This document shows positions 9,438 to 16,666 of a DNA stretch of 64,000 nt, one piece after another. Source of the DNA: Pseudomonas leptonychotis. Its GTDB lineage: Bacteria; Pseudomonadota; Gammaproteobacteria; Pseudomonadales; Pseudomonadaceae. Position 1 is the stretch's first letter. Each line of letters opens with the position of its first letter. Below the pieces are notes generated by a model that did no database searches, was not told the DNA's origin, and was given only the letters and a program-made list of their open reading frames with translations. Location of the stretch: assembly GCF_004920405.1 (NCBI RefSeq), contig NZ_RFLV01000003.1, forward strand, positions 248,001 to 312,000, written 5' to 3'. Both the position numbers and the translations under genes were made by a program.

Positions 9438-9836
9438 ATGAATATCGGCCAAGCTGCGAAAAAAACCGGCCTTAGCGCCAAGATGATCCGTTACTACGAA
9501 AGCATCGACCTACTGCCCGAGGCTGGCCGCACCGACAGCGGCTACCGCCAGTACAACGCGCAGGACCTGCATCGTCTGGCGTTTATCAAACGCTCACGCG
9601 ACCTCGGTTTTTCCCTGGCCGAGGTCAACCAGCTACTGACCCTGTGGCAAGACCGCCAACGCGCCAGTGCAGATGTGAAAGCCCTGGCCGCCACCCACAT
9701 CAGCGAACTGGAACGCAAGATCAGTGAACTCAGCGGCCTGCGCGACACGCTCAAGGAATTGATGGACAGCTGCCAGGGTAACGATCGCCCGGACTGCCCA
9801 ATCCTCAAGGACCTGGAGTCCGGCTGCTGCCATTGA
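9438..9836 (+). CDS. cueR: CueR, MerR-family copper-responsive activator
   Basis: A 132-aa MerR-family regulator. The N-terminal winged helix reads MNIGQAAKKTGLSAKMIRYY; a long dimerisation helix follows, and the metal-binding loop has C112 and C120, the two cysteines that hold Cu(I) in CueR. The extra C-terminal CC is also common in the family. Two CueR-type promoters lie upstream of copZ and copA. Because cueR follows copA by 22 bp with its own GGAG site, it is probably induced by the promoter it activates. Its last 24 bases are partly duplicated about 110 bp downstream. Confidence 0.95.
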   Translation: MNIGQAAKKTGLSAKMIRYYESIDLLPEAGRTDSGYRQYNAQDLHRLAFIKRSRDLGFSLAEVNQLLTLWQDRQRASADVKALAATHISELERKISELSGLRDTLKELMDSCQGNDRPDCPILKDLESGCCH

Positions 9837-9946
9837 ACAGCCAAACCGCAGGGTGGATGACGCCTCACCCATCCCCCATTGTGACCCGGTGGTGGATGAA
9901 AAGAGCGCCATCCACCCTACAACTGGAGTCCGGCTGCATCCATTGA
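9813..9946 (+). repeat. direct repeat duplicating the cueR 3' end
   Basis: Bases 9813-9836 (the last eight codons of cueR, including the stop) recur at 9923-9946 with two mismatches. An 86-bp segment holding GGTGGATG-type hairpin repeats lies between them. The arrangement suggests a local duplication linked to repeat insertion. Confidence 0.7.
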
Positions 9947-10003
9947 AAATGGGAGGTCATTGGGTGGATGAAAAAAGCGTCAGCTACGCGCCCCGATCCA
10001 CCC
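9851..10003. repeat. cluster of GGTGGAT-type inverted repeats
   Basis: GGTGGATG (9891-9898) pairs with CATCCACC (9909-9916). A second unit pairs GGGTGGAT (9962-9969) with ATCCACCC (9996-10003), followed by TACAAC. A partial unit starts at 9851. They resemble REP-like Pseudomonas repeats and the GGTGGACAA units at 33301-33377. They may also terminate the convergent cueR and HAD genes. Confidence 0.6.
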
Positions 10004-10602
10004 TACAACACCTGTTGCAATGCCCGGCAATCTACAGCGAAATGGTCGGCCAACTCCGGCCAGGGGTTTTCCGTCAGGTTGACCAACACGCTACGCGCGC
10101 CAGCGGCGCGAGCGCACTCCAGGTCAAAACGGTAATCACCGACCATCACCAGCTCGCTGGGCGCCACCTGCCAGGTCTTGGCAAAGTGCAGCAAGCCGCC
10201 CGGGTCTGGCTTGGGCGGCGCTTCATCACGGCCGATCACATCGGCTACGGCAAAGCAGTCATCCAAGCCAATCGCGCGCAAGGTGAGCAACGCCAGCGCA
10301 TGTGCGTTACGGGTGAGGATACCGAGGCGGCAGCCGCGTTCGTGCAACGCGCGCACCAATTCAATCGCACCCGGTGCCGGCTGCGAGGTCAGCGCCAGCT
10401 CACGCTCATGCTCTAGCAGCCAGGCATGCTTGGCTGCTGCTACCGCCTCGGGCAGTGCAGCCAAATGGCCGAGAATGTCGTCAGCCAACGGAATATCCAG
10501 CGCCCGTTTAATTGCCTCAAAGTCGTGCACCGCCAGCGTCAGGGTGCCGTCCATATCGAACACCCAATGCCGCGCGCTGGCGAGGGCCTGCGCCCCAATC
10601 AC
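10003..10602 (-). CDS. HAD-superfamily hydrolase, phosphoglycolate-phosphatase-like
   Basis: A 199-aa HAD phosphatase. Motif I is FDMDGT near residues 15-20 (nucleophile Asp), motif II is LTRN, motif III is the Lys in PPKPDP, and motif IV is GDYRFDLECARAAG. The cap domain is helical, as in phosphoglycolate phosphatases and other small-molecule phosphatases; the substrate is unknown. It starts with GTG, whose bases overlap the tesB stop (GTGA), so it is probably translated by coupling to tesB. Its TAG stop lies inside the 3' arm of a GTAGGGTGGA-type repeat, so repeat insertion may have redefined the C terminus. Confidence 0.8.
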   Translation of the reverse strand: MIGAQALASARHWVFDMDGTLTLAVHDFEAIKRALDIPLADDILGHLAALPEAVAAAKHAWLLEHERELALTSQPAPGAIELVRALHERGCRLGILTRNAHALALLTLRAIGLDDCFAVADVIGRDEAPPKPDPGGLLHFAKTWQVAPSELVMVGDYRFDLECARAAGARSVLVNLTENPWPELADHFAVDCRALQQVL

Positions 10603-11468
10603 TTCCAGTCCTCACGCACGCGGGTCAAACCCTCTTGCGCGACCGAGGCAACCAACTGGCCCTGACGATTGAAGATGCTGCCACGGGAGAAACCGCGGGC
10701 ATTACCGGCCCAGGGGCTGTCCATGCTGTACAGCAGCCAGTCGTCCATGCGCAGGTTGCCGTGGAACCACAGCGAGTGGTCGAGGCTGGCGACCTGCATA
10801 AACTTCTGCCACACCGATACGCCGTGCGGCAGCATCGAGGTGGTCAGCAAATTGAAATCACTGGCATAGCCCAACAGGTACTTGTGCAGCTGCGGATCAT
10901 CGGGCAGCTCGCCAGCGGCACGAAACCACACATGCTTGGCCGGCTCGCTGGGTTTCGGCGCAAAAGGGTTGCCCACCGTCACCGGGCGAATCTCGATCGG
11001 CTTGGCGCTCACCGCCCGCTCACGCATGCGCTCAGGCAAGGCGTCGACAACCAGACGCGCCAGCTCGGTTTCCGATTTCAACTCTTCCGGCCCCGGCACG
11101 TCCGGCATCGGGTTCTGGTGGTGAAAGCCTTCTTCATCGGACTGAAACGAGGCGCTACAGGTAAAAATCGGCTTACCTTTCTGGATCGCCGTGACCCGCC
11201 GCGTGCTGAAGCTGCCTCCGTCACGCACGCGTTCGACCTGATAAACCACCGGCAAGGTGGCGTCACCTGGGCGCAAAAAATAACCATGCATGGAATGCAC
11301 ATGGCGCGCCGGGTCCACCGTCTGGCTGGCCGCCGACACACACTGGCCCAGCACCTGGCCGCCATACAGTTGGCGAAAACCAAGATCCTGACTCACACCG
11401 CGAAACAGATTCTCTTCGATGGTTTCCAGGGTCAGCAGGGCGACCAACTCATTCAACACCTGACTCAT
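10599..11468 (-). CDS. tesB: acyl-CoA thioesterase II (TesB)
   Basis: A 289-aa protein with the double hot-dog fold of TesB, which hydrolyses acyl-CoA to free fatty acid and CoA in the cytoplasm. Recognisable family blocks are LFRGVSQDLGFRQLYGGQVL near the N terminus, HSMHGYFLRPGD near residue 60, DGGSFSTRRVTAIQ, and LDHSLWFHGNLRMDDWLLY with the catalytic Asp region toward the end. I chose the ATG at 11468 (MSQVLNELV), which has AGGAGA 8 bp upstream; longer in-frame readings have no family support. It overlaps the following HAD phosphatase gene by 4 bases. The joint metabolic role of the pair is not known to me. Confidence 0.92.
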   Translation of the reverse strand: MSQVLNELVALLTLETIEENLFRGVSQDLGFRQLYGGQVLGQCVSAASQTVDPARHVHSMHGYFLRPGDATLPVVYQVERVRDGGSFSTRRVTAIQKGKPIFTCSASFQSDEEGFHHQNPMPDVPGPEELKSETELARLVVDALPERMRERAVSAKPIEIRPVTVGNPFAPKPSEPAKHVWFRAAGELPDDPQLHKYLLGYASDFNLLTTSMLPHGVSVWQKFMQVASLDHSLWFHGNLRMDDWLLYSMDSPWAGNARGFSRGSIFNRQGQLVASVAQEGLTRVREDWK

Positions 11469-11645
11469 GCATGCTCTCCTGTTAACGCTGGGGGGCGAGA
11501 TGGTAAAGGCTTCGCCACGGTTTGTCGGCCCATCTGCCGGATGGATGCGGACAATAATGGCAGCATTATGGCCAACCGACAGCCAAGCTTGAGCCTGGAG
11601 TGAGCCTGCCGCCATACTTCGCGCACATCCGCACGAGCCTGCCCC

Positions 11646-12566
11646 ATGCTGCTGCCGCTGGTTTACCACGACGAGTACAGCCCTCCCTTCCCGGCCGGGC
11701 ACCGCTTTCCCATGGAAAAATTCCGCCTGCTGCGCGATCACCTGGTGGACAGTGGCCTGTGCATCGATGCCGAACTGCTGCGCCCTGAACGCTGTTCAAG
11801 CGAGGTGCTGGCCCTGGCCCACTGCCCGGCTTATATCGAACGTTTTATCAGTGGCGAACTGGCCCATGATGAGCAGCGCCGCCTCGGCTTGCCCTGGAGC
11901 GAAGCCTTGGCGCAGCGCACCATTCGCGCCGTGGGTGGTTCGCTGCTGGCGGCCGAGCAAGCCCTGCAACATGGCCTGGCCTGCCACCTGGCCGGCGGCA
12001 CCCACCATGCCCACTACGATCACCCTGCAGGTTTCTGCATCTTCAATGACCTGGCGGTGATCAGTCAGTACCTGTTGCAGAGCGGTAAAGCCCAGCGCGT
12101 GCTGATCTTCGACTGCGACGTGCATCAGGGCGACGGCACCGCGCGCCTGCTGGAGAACACCCCGCAAGCGATCACTGTATCGCTGCACTGCGAAAACAAT
12201 TACCCGGCGCGCAAGGCTGCCAGCGACTGGGATATACCCCTGCCCAACGGCATGGGCGATGTTGAGTATCTGCAGGTGGTGGACGACACCCTGAATTACC
12301 TGCTGGCGCTGTACCAACCCGACATCGTGCTCTACGACGCTGGCGTCGACGTGCATCAGAGCGATGCCCTCGGCTACCTCAACCTGACAGACGCTGGCAT
12401 CGCCGCCCGTGACGAGGCCGTACTTAATCACTGCCTGGGCCGCGATATTGCAGTGGTCGGTGTGATTGGCGGCGGCTACGACAAGGACCGCGCAGCGCTG
12501 GCTCGCCGCCACGGCATTCTCCATCACAGTGCAGCCAAGGTATGGCGAGCACACGGGCTGGGATAA
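11646..12566 (+). CDS. histone-deacetylase-family amidohydrolase
   Basis: A 306-aa arginase/deacetylase-fold zinc hydrolase. The HDAC signatures are GGTHHAHYDHPAGFCIFND (paired active-site histidines), DCDVHQGDG (zinc Asp and His), and YDAGVDVHQSDALG with the second zinc Asp and a following GGGYDKD loop. The N-terminal GHRFPMEKFRLL is common to bacterial HDAC-like proteins related to class IV HDAC11. The family removes acetyl groups from lysine, polyamines or other amines; the substrate cannot be read here. It is divergent from tesB with 177 bp between, and lies 56 bp before ampC, so it might share a transcript with it. Confidence 0.85.
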   Translation: MLLPLVYHDEYSPPFPAGHRFPMEKFRLLRDHLVDSGLCIDAELLRPERCSSEVLALAHCPAYIERFISGELAHDEQRRLGLPWSEALAQRTIRAVGGSLLAAEQALQHGLACHLAGGTHHAHYDHPAGFCIFNDLAVISQYLLQSGKAQRVLIFDCDVHQGDGTARLLENTPQAITVSLHCENNYPARKAASDWDIPLPNGMGDVEYLQVVDDTLNYLLALYQPDIVLYDAGVDVHQSDALGYLNLTDAGIAARDEAVLNHCLGRDIAVVGVIGGGYDKDRAALARRHGILHHSAAKVWRAHGLG

Positions 12567-12622
12567 AACCGCCCGCCGTACTGTCACATCGCGCACACCA
12601 CGCCCAAGGAATCTCTCACGAC

Positions 12623-13783
12623 ATGCCCAGAACATTCATTGCCCTGCCCGCCCTGCTAACCACGCTCGCATTCACCGCTGCCGCTCAAGCAGACGACACG
12701 TTGCAGTCGCTGGTGGACGCTAACGTCCGCCCGGTAATGGCGGAATACGACATCGCCGGCATGGCGGTAGCGATCACCCTGAATGGGCAAGCGCACTACT
12801 TCAATTACGGCGTGGCGCGCCTGGACGACCCGCAAGCGGTAACCAGTGACACCCTGTTTGAAATCGGTTCACTGAGCAAACCGCTCACCGCCACCCTCGC
12901 CGCACTGGCCCAGGCCACCGGCAAGCTGACCCTGATCGACAGCGCCGGCCAGCATTGGCCCGAGCTGCGCGGCAGCCCGCTGGAACACGCCAGCCTGCTC
13001 GCCCTCGGCACCTACACCGCCGGCGGGCTGCCGCTGCAATTTCCCGACAAGGTGACCGACCCGGCCAGCATGCTCGCCTATTACCGCCAGTGGCAGCCCG
13101 AGCATATCGCCGGCACTCAGCGGCGCTACTCCAACCCCAGCATCGGCCTGCTTGGCCTGCTTGCGGCCAAGAGCATGGGTCAGCCATTCCCCACGCTGAT
13201 GGAAGGCACCCTGTTCCCCGCGCTCGGCATGTCGCACAGCTATATCCAGGTGCCGTCGGCGCAGATGCCGCGCTATGCCTTCGGCTACAGCAAAGACAAT
13301 CAGCCACTGCGGGTGACACCGGGGATGCTCGACGCCGAAGCCTACGGGGTGAAAACCAATGCCAAAGATATGCTGCGTTTTGTCCAGGCTAACCTCAGTC
13401 CGACCGGCCTCAGCCCTGACCTGCAACGTGCCATCGTCATGACCCACAGCGGTTATTACCGCGTCGGCGAAATGACCCAGGGCCTGGGCTGGGAACGTTA
13501 CCCCTACCCAATCAGCCTGGAGCGTTTGCAGGCCGGCAACGCCCCGGCCATGGCCCTGGAGTCGCAACCCGCTACCCGCCTGCTGCCACCCGAGCTTGAG
13601 CCAGGCGACAGCCTGTTCAATAAAACCGGCTCCACCGGCGGCTTCGGGGCCTATGCCGTATTTGTCCCCAGCCAGAACCTGGGCCTGGTATTACTGGCCA
13701 ACAAGAACTACCCCAACGCTGCCAGGATCAAGGCCGCGCACGCCATTCTTAGCGCACTGGATCAGCATTCCTCAACACCCTGA
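12623..13783 (+). CDS. ampC: class C beta-lactamase (AmpC)
   Basis: A 386-aa periplasmic serine beta-lactamase. The signal peptide ends FTAAAQA, about residue 23. All three catalytic motifs are intact: S83-L-S-K86 (nucleophile serine), Y169-S-N171, and K334-T-G336. ATYTAGGLPLQFPD-like and QRRYSNPSIGLLG blocks match Pseudomonas AmpC closely, which separates it from esterases of the same fold. I chose the ATG at 12623 because it begins the signal peptide; AAGGA lies 12 bp upstream. No ampR gene or other LysR regulator is adjacent, so expression may be constitutive or controlled from elsewhere. Confidence 0.92.
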   Translation: MPRTFIALPALLTTLAFTAAAQADDTLQSLVDANVRPVMAEYDIAGMAVAITLNGQAHYFNYGVARLDDPQAVTSDTLFEIGSLSKPLTATLAALAQATGKLTLIDSAGQHWPELRGSPLEHASLLALGTYTAGGLPLQFPDKVTDPASMLAYYRQWQPEHIAGTQRRYSNPSIGLLGLLAAKSMGQPFPTLMEGTLFPALGMSHSYIQVPSAQMPRYAFGYSKDNQPLRVTPGMLDAEAYGVKTNAKDMLRFVQANLSPTGLSPDLQRAIVMTHSGYYRVGEMTQGLGWERYPYPISLERLQAGNAPAMALESQPATRLLPPELEPGDSLFNKTGSTGGFGAYAVFVPSQNLGLVLLANKNYPNAARIKAAHAILSALDQHSSTP

Positions 13784-13797
13784 AAGGAACACCGTCA

Positions 13798-14060
13798 TGG
13801 ATGACTCGTTTGCCCTGAATAAAGCCAACTGGAATGAGCGCGCCGCCATACATGTGGCCTCGCCGGACTACCAGACCCAGCTGTTTATCGCCTCGCCCGA
13901 ACACTTATCAGAAGTGGTGCGTTTTGATCTGCCGCGCCTCGGCGACATCAACGGCCTGCGCGCGGTGCACCTGCAGTGCCATATCGGCACCGACACCCTG
14001 TCACTGGCCCGCCTGGGCGCACACACACGCTTGTGCTGGCTTAGCCTGCTGAAGGGCTAA
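13798..14060 (+). pseudogene. truncated class I SAM-dependent methyltransferase
   Basis: An 87-residue frame with a good start (AAAGGAA before the ATG). It begins as a normal methyltransferase (NKANWNERAAIHVASPDY) and reaches motif I, AVHLQCHIGTDTLSLARLGA. Similarity ends there; the last dozen residues (HTRLCWLSLLKG) are arbitrary and the frame stops. The family is usually about 250-280 aa, so roughly two thirds is missing, including the rest of the SAM site. The break falls at about 14025-14040, where the convergent TetR gene ends, so a deletion or insertion joined the two. It is very unlikely to be functional. Confidence 0.75.
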
Positions 14061-14649
14061 AGCTGTCGAGCATGCTCGCCATGTCATCAGCCAGCGCGGC
14101 AATCTGCGCATCGGGCACGTCGCGGGTGGCAAAGGCGCGCAACCCCATAATCTGTGCTTGCAGCAGGCGAGCCAGGCGGGCGCAATCCACATCCGCACGC
14201 AACTCGCCATTGGCCTGCGCCTGCTGTAAAGCCTCACGCAGGCGCACCTCGATAGCAGCCAGCATGGCATCTACCTTCGCCAGCAAGGCTGCATCTTCGG
14301 CATTCACTTCGAGCAAGGTCTTGATCAGCATGCAGGCCTGCGCCGGAGCCTGTGCGTGCCCCATACAGCAGCGCGCCAGCATCTGCAGGTAGCGTTGCAA
14401 GCCCGCGACAACACTTGGCGCGCTGTCGAGTATCTCGCGGAACTCACCACCACTACGGTTGGCATAGGCGTCCAGCGCCTCGCTAAACAGGCCGCTTTTG
14501 CTGCCAAAGGTGGCGTAGAGGCTGCCAGGACGCATATCCAGCGCCTCTTCGATGTGTTTCATCGAGGAGGCGTAGTACCCCCTCGACCAAAACAACTCAA
14601 CGGCCCGTTGTAGAGCCACTTGTCGATCAAAACGAGCCGTACGGGCCAT
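14041..14649 (-). CDS. TetR-family regulator of the adjacent AhpD-like gene
   Basis: A 202-aa TetR-family repressor. The helix-turn-helix is SSMKHIEEALDMRPGSLYATF near residues 28-48, and GSKSGLF follows as in NemR/AcuR-like members. The C-terminal half carries several cysteines (RCCMGHAQAPAQAC), which could make it redox or electrophile sensitive; that is inference. It is divergent from an AhpD-like gene and the 140-bp gap contains two copies of a TTGANNGATCNNTCAA palindrome, one near each start, so it probably controls both genes. Its 3' end overlaps the truncated methyltransferase frame on the other strand. Confidence 0.87.
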   Translation of the reverse strand: MARTARFDRQVALQRAVELFWSRGYYASSMKHIEEALDMRPGSLYATFGSKSGLFSEALDAYANRSGGEFREILDSAPSVVAGLQRYLQMLARCCMGHAQAPAQACMLIKTLLEVNAEDAALLAKVDAMLAAIEVRLREALQQAQANGELRADVDCARLARLLQAQIMGLRAFATRDVPDAQIAALADDMASMLDSFSPSAG

Positions 14650-14693
14650 CTTTAACTCTCGAAATAAATTGCAATTGAACGCTTAGCTTCAAT

Positions 14694-14709
14694 TTGAATG
14701 ATCGCTCAA
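14694..14709. promoter_or_regulatory. operator copy 1 (tetR side)
   Basis: TTGAATGATCGCTCAA fits the symmetric pattern TTGA-NN-GATC-NN-TCAA. It is 45 bp upstream of the TetR start, where it could block that promoter. Confidence 0.65.
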
Positions 14710-14758
14710 TTTTGACTTGATCGCCTCTCTTTATTCAATTACGGTGGCCATTCAATTA

Positions 14759-14774
14759 TTGAACGATCACTCAA
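14759..14774. promoter_or_regulatory. operator copy 2 (AhpD side)
   Basis: TTGAACGATCACTCAA fits the same TTGA-NN-GATC-NN-TCAA pattern as the site 65 bp away. It ends 15 bp before the AhpD-like start codon, overlapping its probable promoter or leader. Confidence 0.65.
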
Positions 14775-14789
14775 ATAAAGGGTTACGTC

Positions 14790-15341
14790 ATGAGTTCTTT
14801 CACCCTGCACGACCAGCACAGCGCCAGCGAAGCCGCCAAGCCACTGCTGGAAAAATCGCAGAAAGCCTTCGGCCGAGTACCGGGCCTGCATGCCGTAATG
14901 GCCGAGTCTCCTGAACTGCTCGATGGCTACCAGGTGCTGCACGGCCTGTTTCTCAACAGCAGCTTCGATGCCGACGAAAAGACCGTGGTGTGGCAAACCA
15001 TCAACGTCGAACACGCCTGCCATTACTGCGTACCGGCCCACACCGGCATCGCCAAGCTGATGAAGGTATCGGACGAGATCAACAACGCTCTGCGCGACGA
15101 AACACCACTGCCTACGCCGAAGCTGGAAGCCCTGCGCGACTTCACCCTGGCCATGGTGCGCCAGCGCGGCGAGCTTGAAGCCAAGCAGCTAGCCGCCTTC
15201 TACGCAGCCGGTTACACCCAGCGCAATGTGCTGGAGGTCATTCTCGGCCTGAGCCAGAAGGTCATGAGCAACTACACCAACCACATTGCACAAACCCCGG
15301 TGGATAAGGTGTTTGAGGTGTATGCCTGGGAAAAGAAATAA
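14790..15341 (+). CDS. AhpD/carboxymuconolactone-decarboxylase-like protein
   Basis: A 183-aa all-helical AhpD-fold protein. The catalytic-type motif is EHACHYCVPAH near residues 75-85, the E-x(2)-CxxC-x(3)-H pattern of alkylhydroperoxidase-like members, where the two cysteines do thiol chemistry. The leading FGRVPGLHAVMAESPELLDGY is typical of the family. It may detoxify peroxides or electrophiles, but the substrate is unknown. AAGGG precedes the ATG. It is divergent from a TetR gene with shared operators. A 20-bp palindrome (15352-15371) follows. Confidence 0.85.
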   Translation: MSSFTLHDQHSASEAAKPLLEKSQKAFGRVPGLHAVMAESPELLDGYQVLHGLFLNSSFDADEKTVVWQTINVEHACHYCVPAHTGIAKLMKVSDEINNALRDETPLPTPKLEALRDFTLAMVRQRGELEAKQLAAFYAAGYTQRNVLEVILGLSQKVMSNYTNHIAQTPVDKVFEVYAWEKK

Positions 15342-15351
15342 CTCGATGATA

Positions 15352-15371
15352 AGCCCGGCACGTGCCGGGCT
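15352..15371 (+). terminator. perfect 20-bp palindrome after the AhpD-like gene
   Basis: AGCCCGGCAC and GTGCCGGGCT form a perfect GC-rich inverted repeat 11 bp after the stop. There is no U tract downstream (TCGCCTGAC), so it may only stabilise or partly terminate the transcript. Confidence 0.45.
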
Positions 15372-15411
15372 CGCCTGACACGCCCTCTCTCAGTAAACAG
15401 TGGATGCTTAT

Positions 15412-16089
15412 ATGACCCGCGCAGTGGCATTTGATATCTACGGAACCCTGATCGACACCCAGGCCGTGCTTACGCGTCTGAGTGAACTGATCGGCGCTAA
15501 AGCCCCGGCGGTGTCACAGCTGTGGCGGCAGAAGCAGCTGGAATACAGCTTTCGCCGTGGCCTGATGGGGGATTACTGCGATTTCTCCGTATGCACCCGC
15601 CAAGCACTGTTATTTGCCTGCCAGCAACACCAGGTGGCCATCAGCGCGGCGGCGGTTGAGCAAGCCATGTTGGCCTATGCCGAGCTGGCGGCCTTTGCCG
15701 ACGTACCCGCCGGGCTTGAGGCACTGCAGCAGCAAGGCATACCGCTGTATGCGTTCTCCAATGGCAGCCGCGCGGCCGTGCAGCAGCTACTCGAGCGTGC
15801 AGAGATTGCGCAGTATTTTGCGGCGGTGGTCAGCGTCGAGGATGTGCAGTCCTTCAAACCAGATCCCAAGGTTTACGCTCACCTGGCGCAAACCTGCGGC
15901 CTACCCGCCAGCAAGATACGCCTGGTTTCGTCGAACCCGTTCGACATCCTCGGCGCGGCTCACGCGGGTTTATCCACAGCCTGGCTACGTCGTGACCCAC
16001 AGGCAATTTTTGACCCCTGGGATGTTCAACCCGATCTCACGCTCGACGACTTTAGTGACGTGGCCCGCCAGCTCGCCGCAGGCCAATAA
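15412..16089 (+). CDS. haloacid dehalogenase, type II
   Basis: A 225-aa HAD protein of the L-2-haloacid dehalogenase type, which hydrolyses 2-haloacids to 2-hydroxyacids. D8 in FDIYGT is the nucleophile. The substrate Arg lies in LWRQKQLEYSF, and SNGS, KPDPKVY and SSNPFD supply the other family residues. SSNPFD, with Asn next to Pro, is the mark of true dehalogenases rather than phosphatases. I chose the ATG at 15412; the GTG 12 bp upstream adds only four residues. It stands between an AhpD-like and a DoxX gene on the same strand. Whether the natural substrate is halogenated is unknown. Confidence 0.87.
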   Translation: MTRAVAFDIYGTLIDTQAVLTRLSELIGAKAPAVSQLWRQKQLEYSFRRGLMGDYCDFSVCTRQALLFACQQHQVAISAAAVEQAMLAYAELAAFADVPAGLEALQQQGIPLYAFSNGSRAAVQQLLERAEIAQYFAAVVSVEDVQSFKPDPKVYAHLAQTCGLPASKIRLVSSNPFDILGAAHAGLSTAWLRRDPQAIFDPWDVQPDLTLDDFSDVARQLAAGQ

Positions 16090-16156
16090 CGCAACGTCGT
16101 AACCCCCATACCTATTCCCCAGCAGCCGCCGATCGGCGAGCACTCGGAGTTAATCA

Positions 16157-16558
16157 ATGCAACAGATCAGCTTGTTATTACTGCGTATCTCACTGGGTTG
16201 GCTGCTGGTGATCTGGGGGGCCGACAAGGTGTTCAACGTCGAGCACGGCATGGCAGTGGCCAACAAGTTCTACTTTGGCTTTCTCGCCGCTGAGAGCGCC
16301 TTGCAGGGCGCCGGCGTGCTGCAGATGCTGGTAGGGCTGGCTGTGGTGGTAGGTTTTGCACGCCGCTGGGTGTACCCGCTGCAAGTGCTGTTCAACAGCG
16401 CCTCGCTGCTGGCGGTAGCCAAATCGGTACTCGACCCCTGGGGCTGGGTGTTCAGCGGCAGCAATGCCTTGTTCTATCCGTCACTGATCATCTTCGCCGC
16501 CAGTCTGCTGCTGATTGCCTTCCGTGCAGAAGACCGCTGGGTACTGGAGCGCGCCTGA
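16157..16558 (+). CDS. DoxX-family membrane protein
   Basis: A 133-aa integral membrane protein with four predicted helices. The start MQQISLLLLRISLGWLLVIW followed by GADKVFN, and the central LVGLAVVVGF segment, fit the DoxX/DUF2269-like group. Family members have been linked to redox or thiol stress, but no catalytic residues are evident. CGGAG precedes the ATG. It follows the haloacid dehalogenase by about 67 bp and could be cotranscribed with it. Confidence 0.78.
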   Translation: MQQISLLLLRISLGWLLVIWGADKVFNVEHGMAVANKFYFGFLAAESALQGAGVLQMLVGLAVVVGFARRWVYPLQVLFNSASLLAVAKSVLDPWGWVFSGSNALFYPSLIIFAASLLLIAFRAEDRWVLERA

Positions 16559-16666
16559 GTTTCGCCCCAGACGCATCAGTCATTTGCGACTAAAGACGCA
16601 GTCTGCGGGCCGGCAGCAGTGGCATAGCTGTGCTTAGATGGCCCGTCCTCGAACCGCGTATGACTT

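Noticed and set aside
9851..10003. Possible CRISPR array from repeated GGTGGATG units
   Set aside because: The units are imperfect, unevenly spaced and palindromic, with no regular spacers and no cas genes; REP-like elements fit better.
10512..11603. Plus-strand frame over tesB
   Set aside because: Antisense shadow; tesB on the minus strand is clearly the coding frame.
13798..14060. Intact small methyltransferase-like protein
   Set aside because: The frame ends directly after motif I with an arbitrary tail, so a truncated remnant is more likely.
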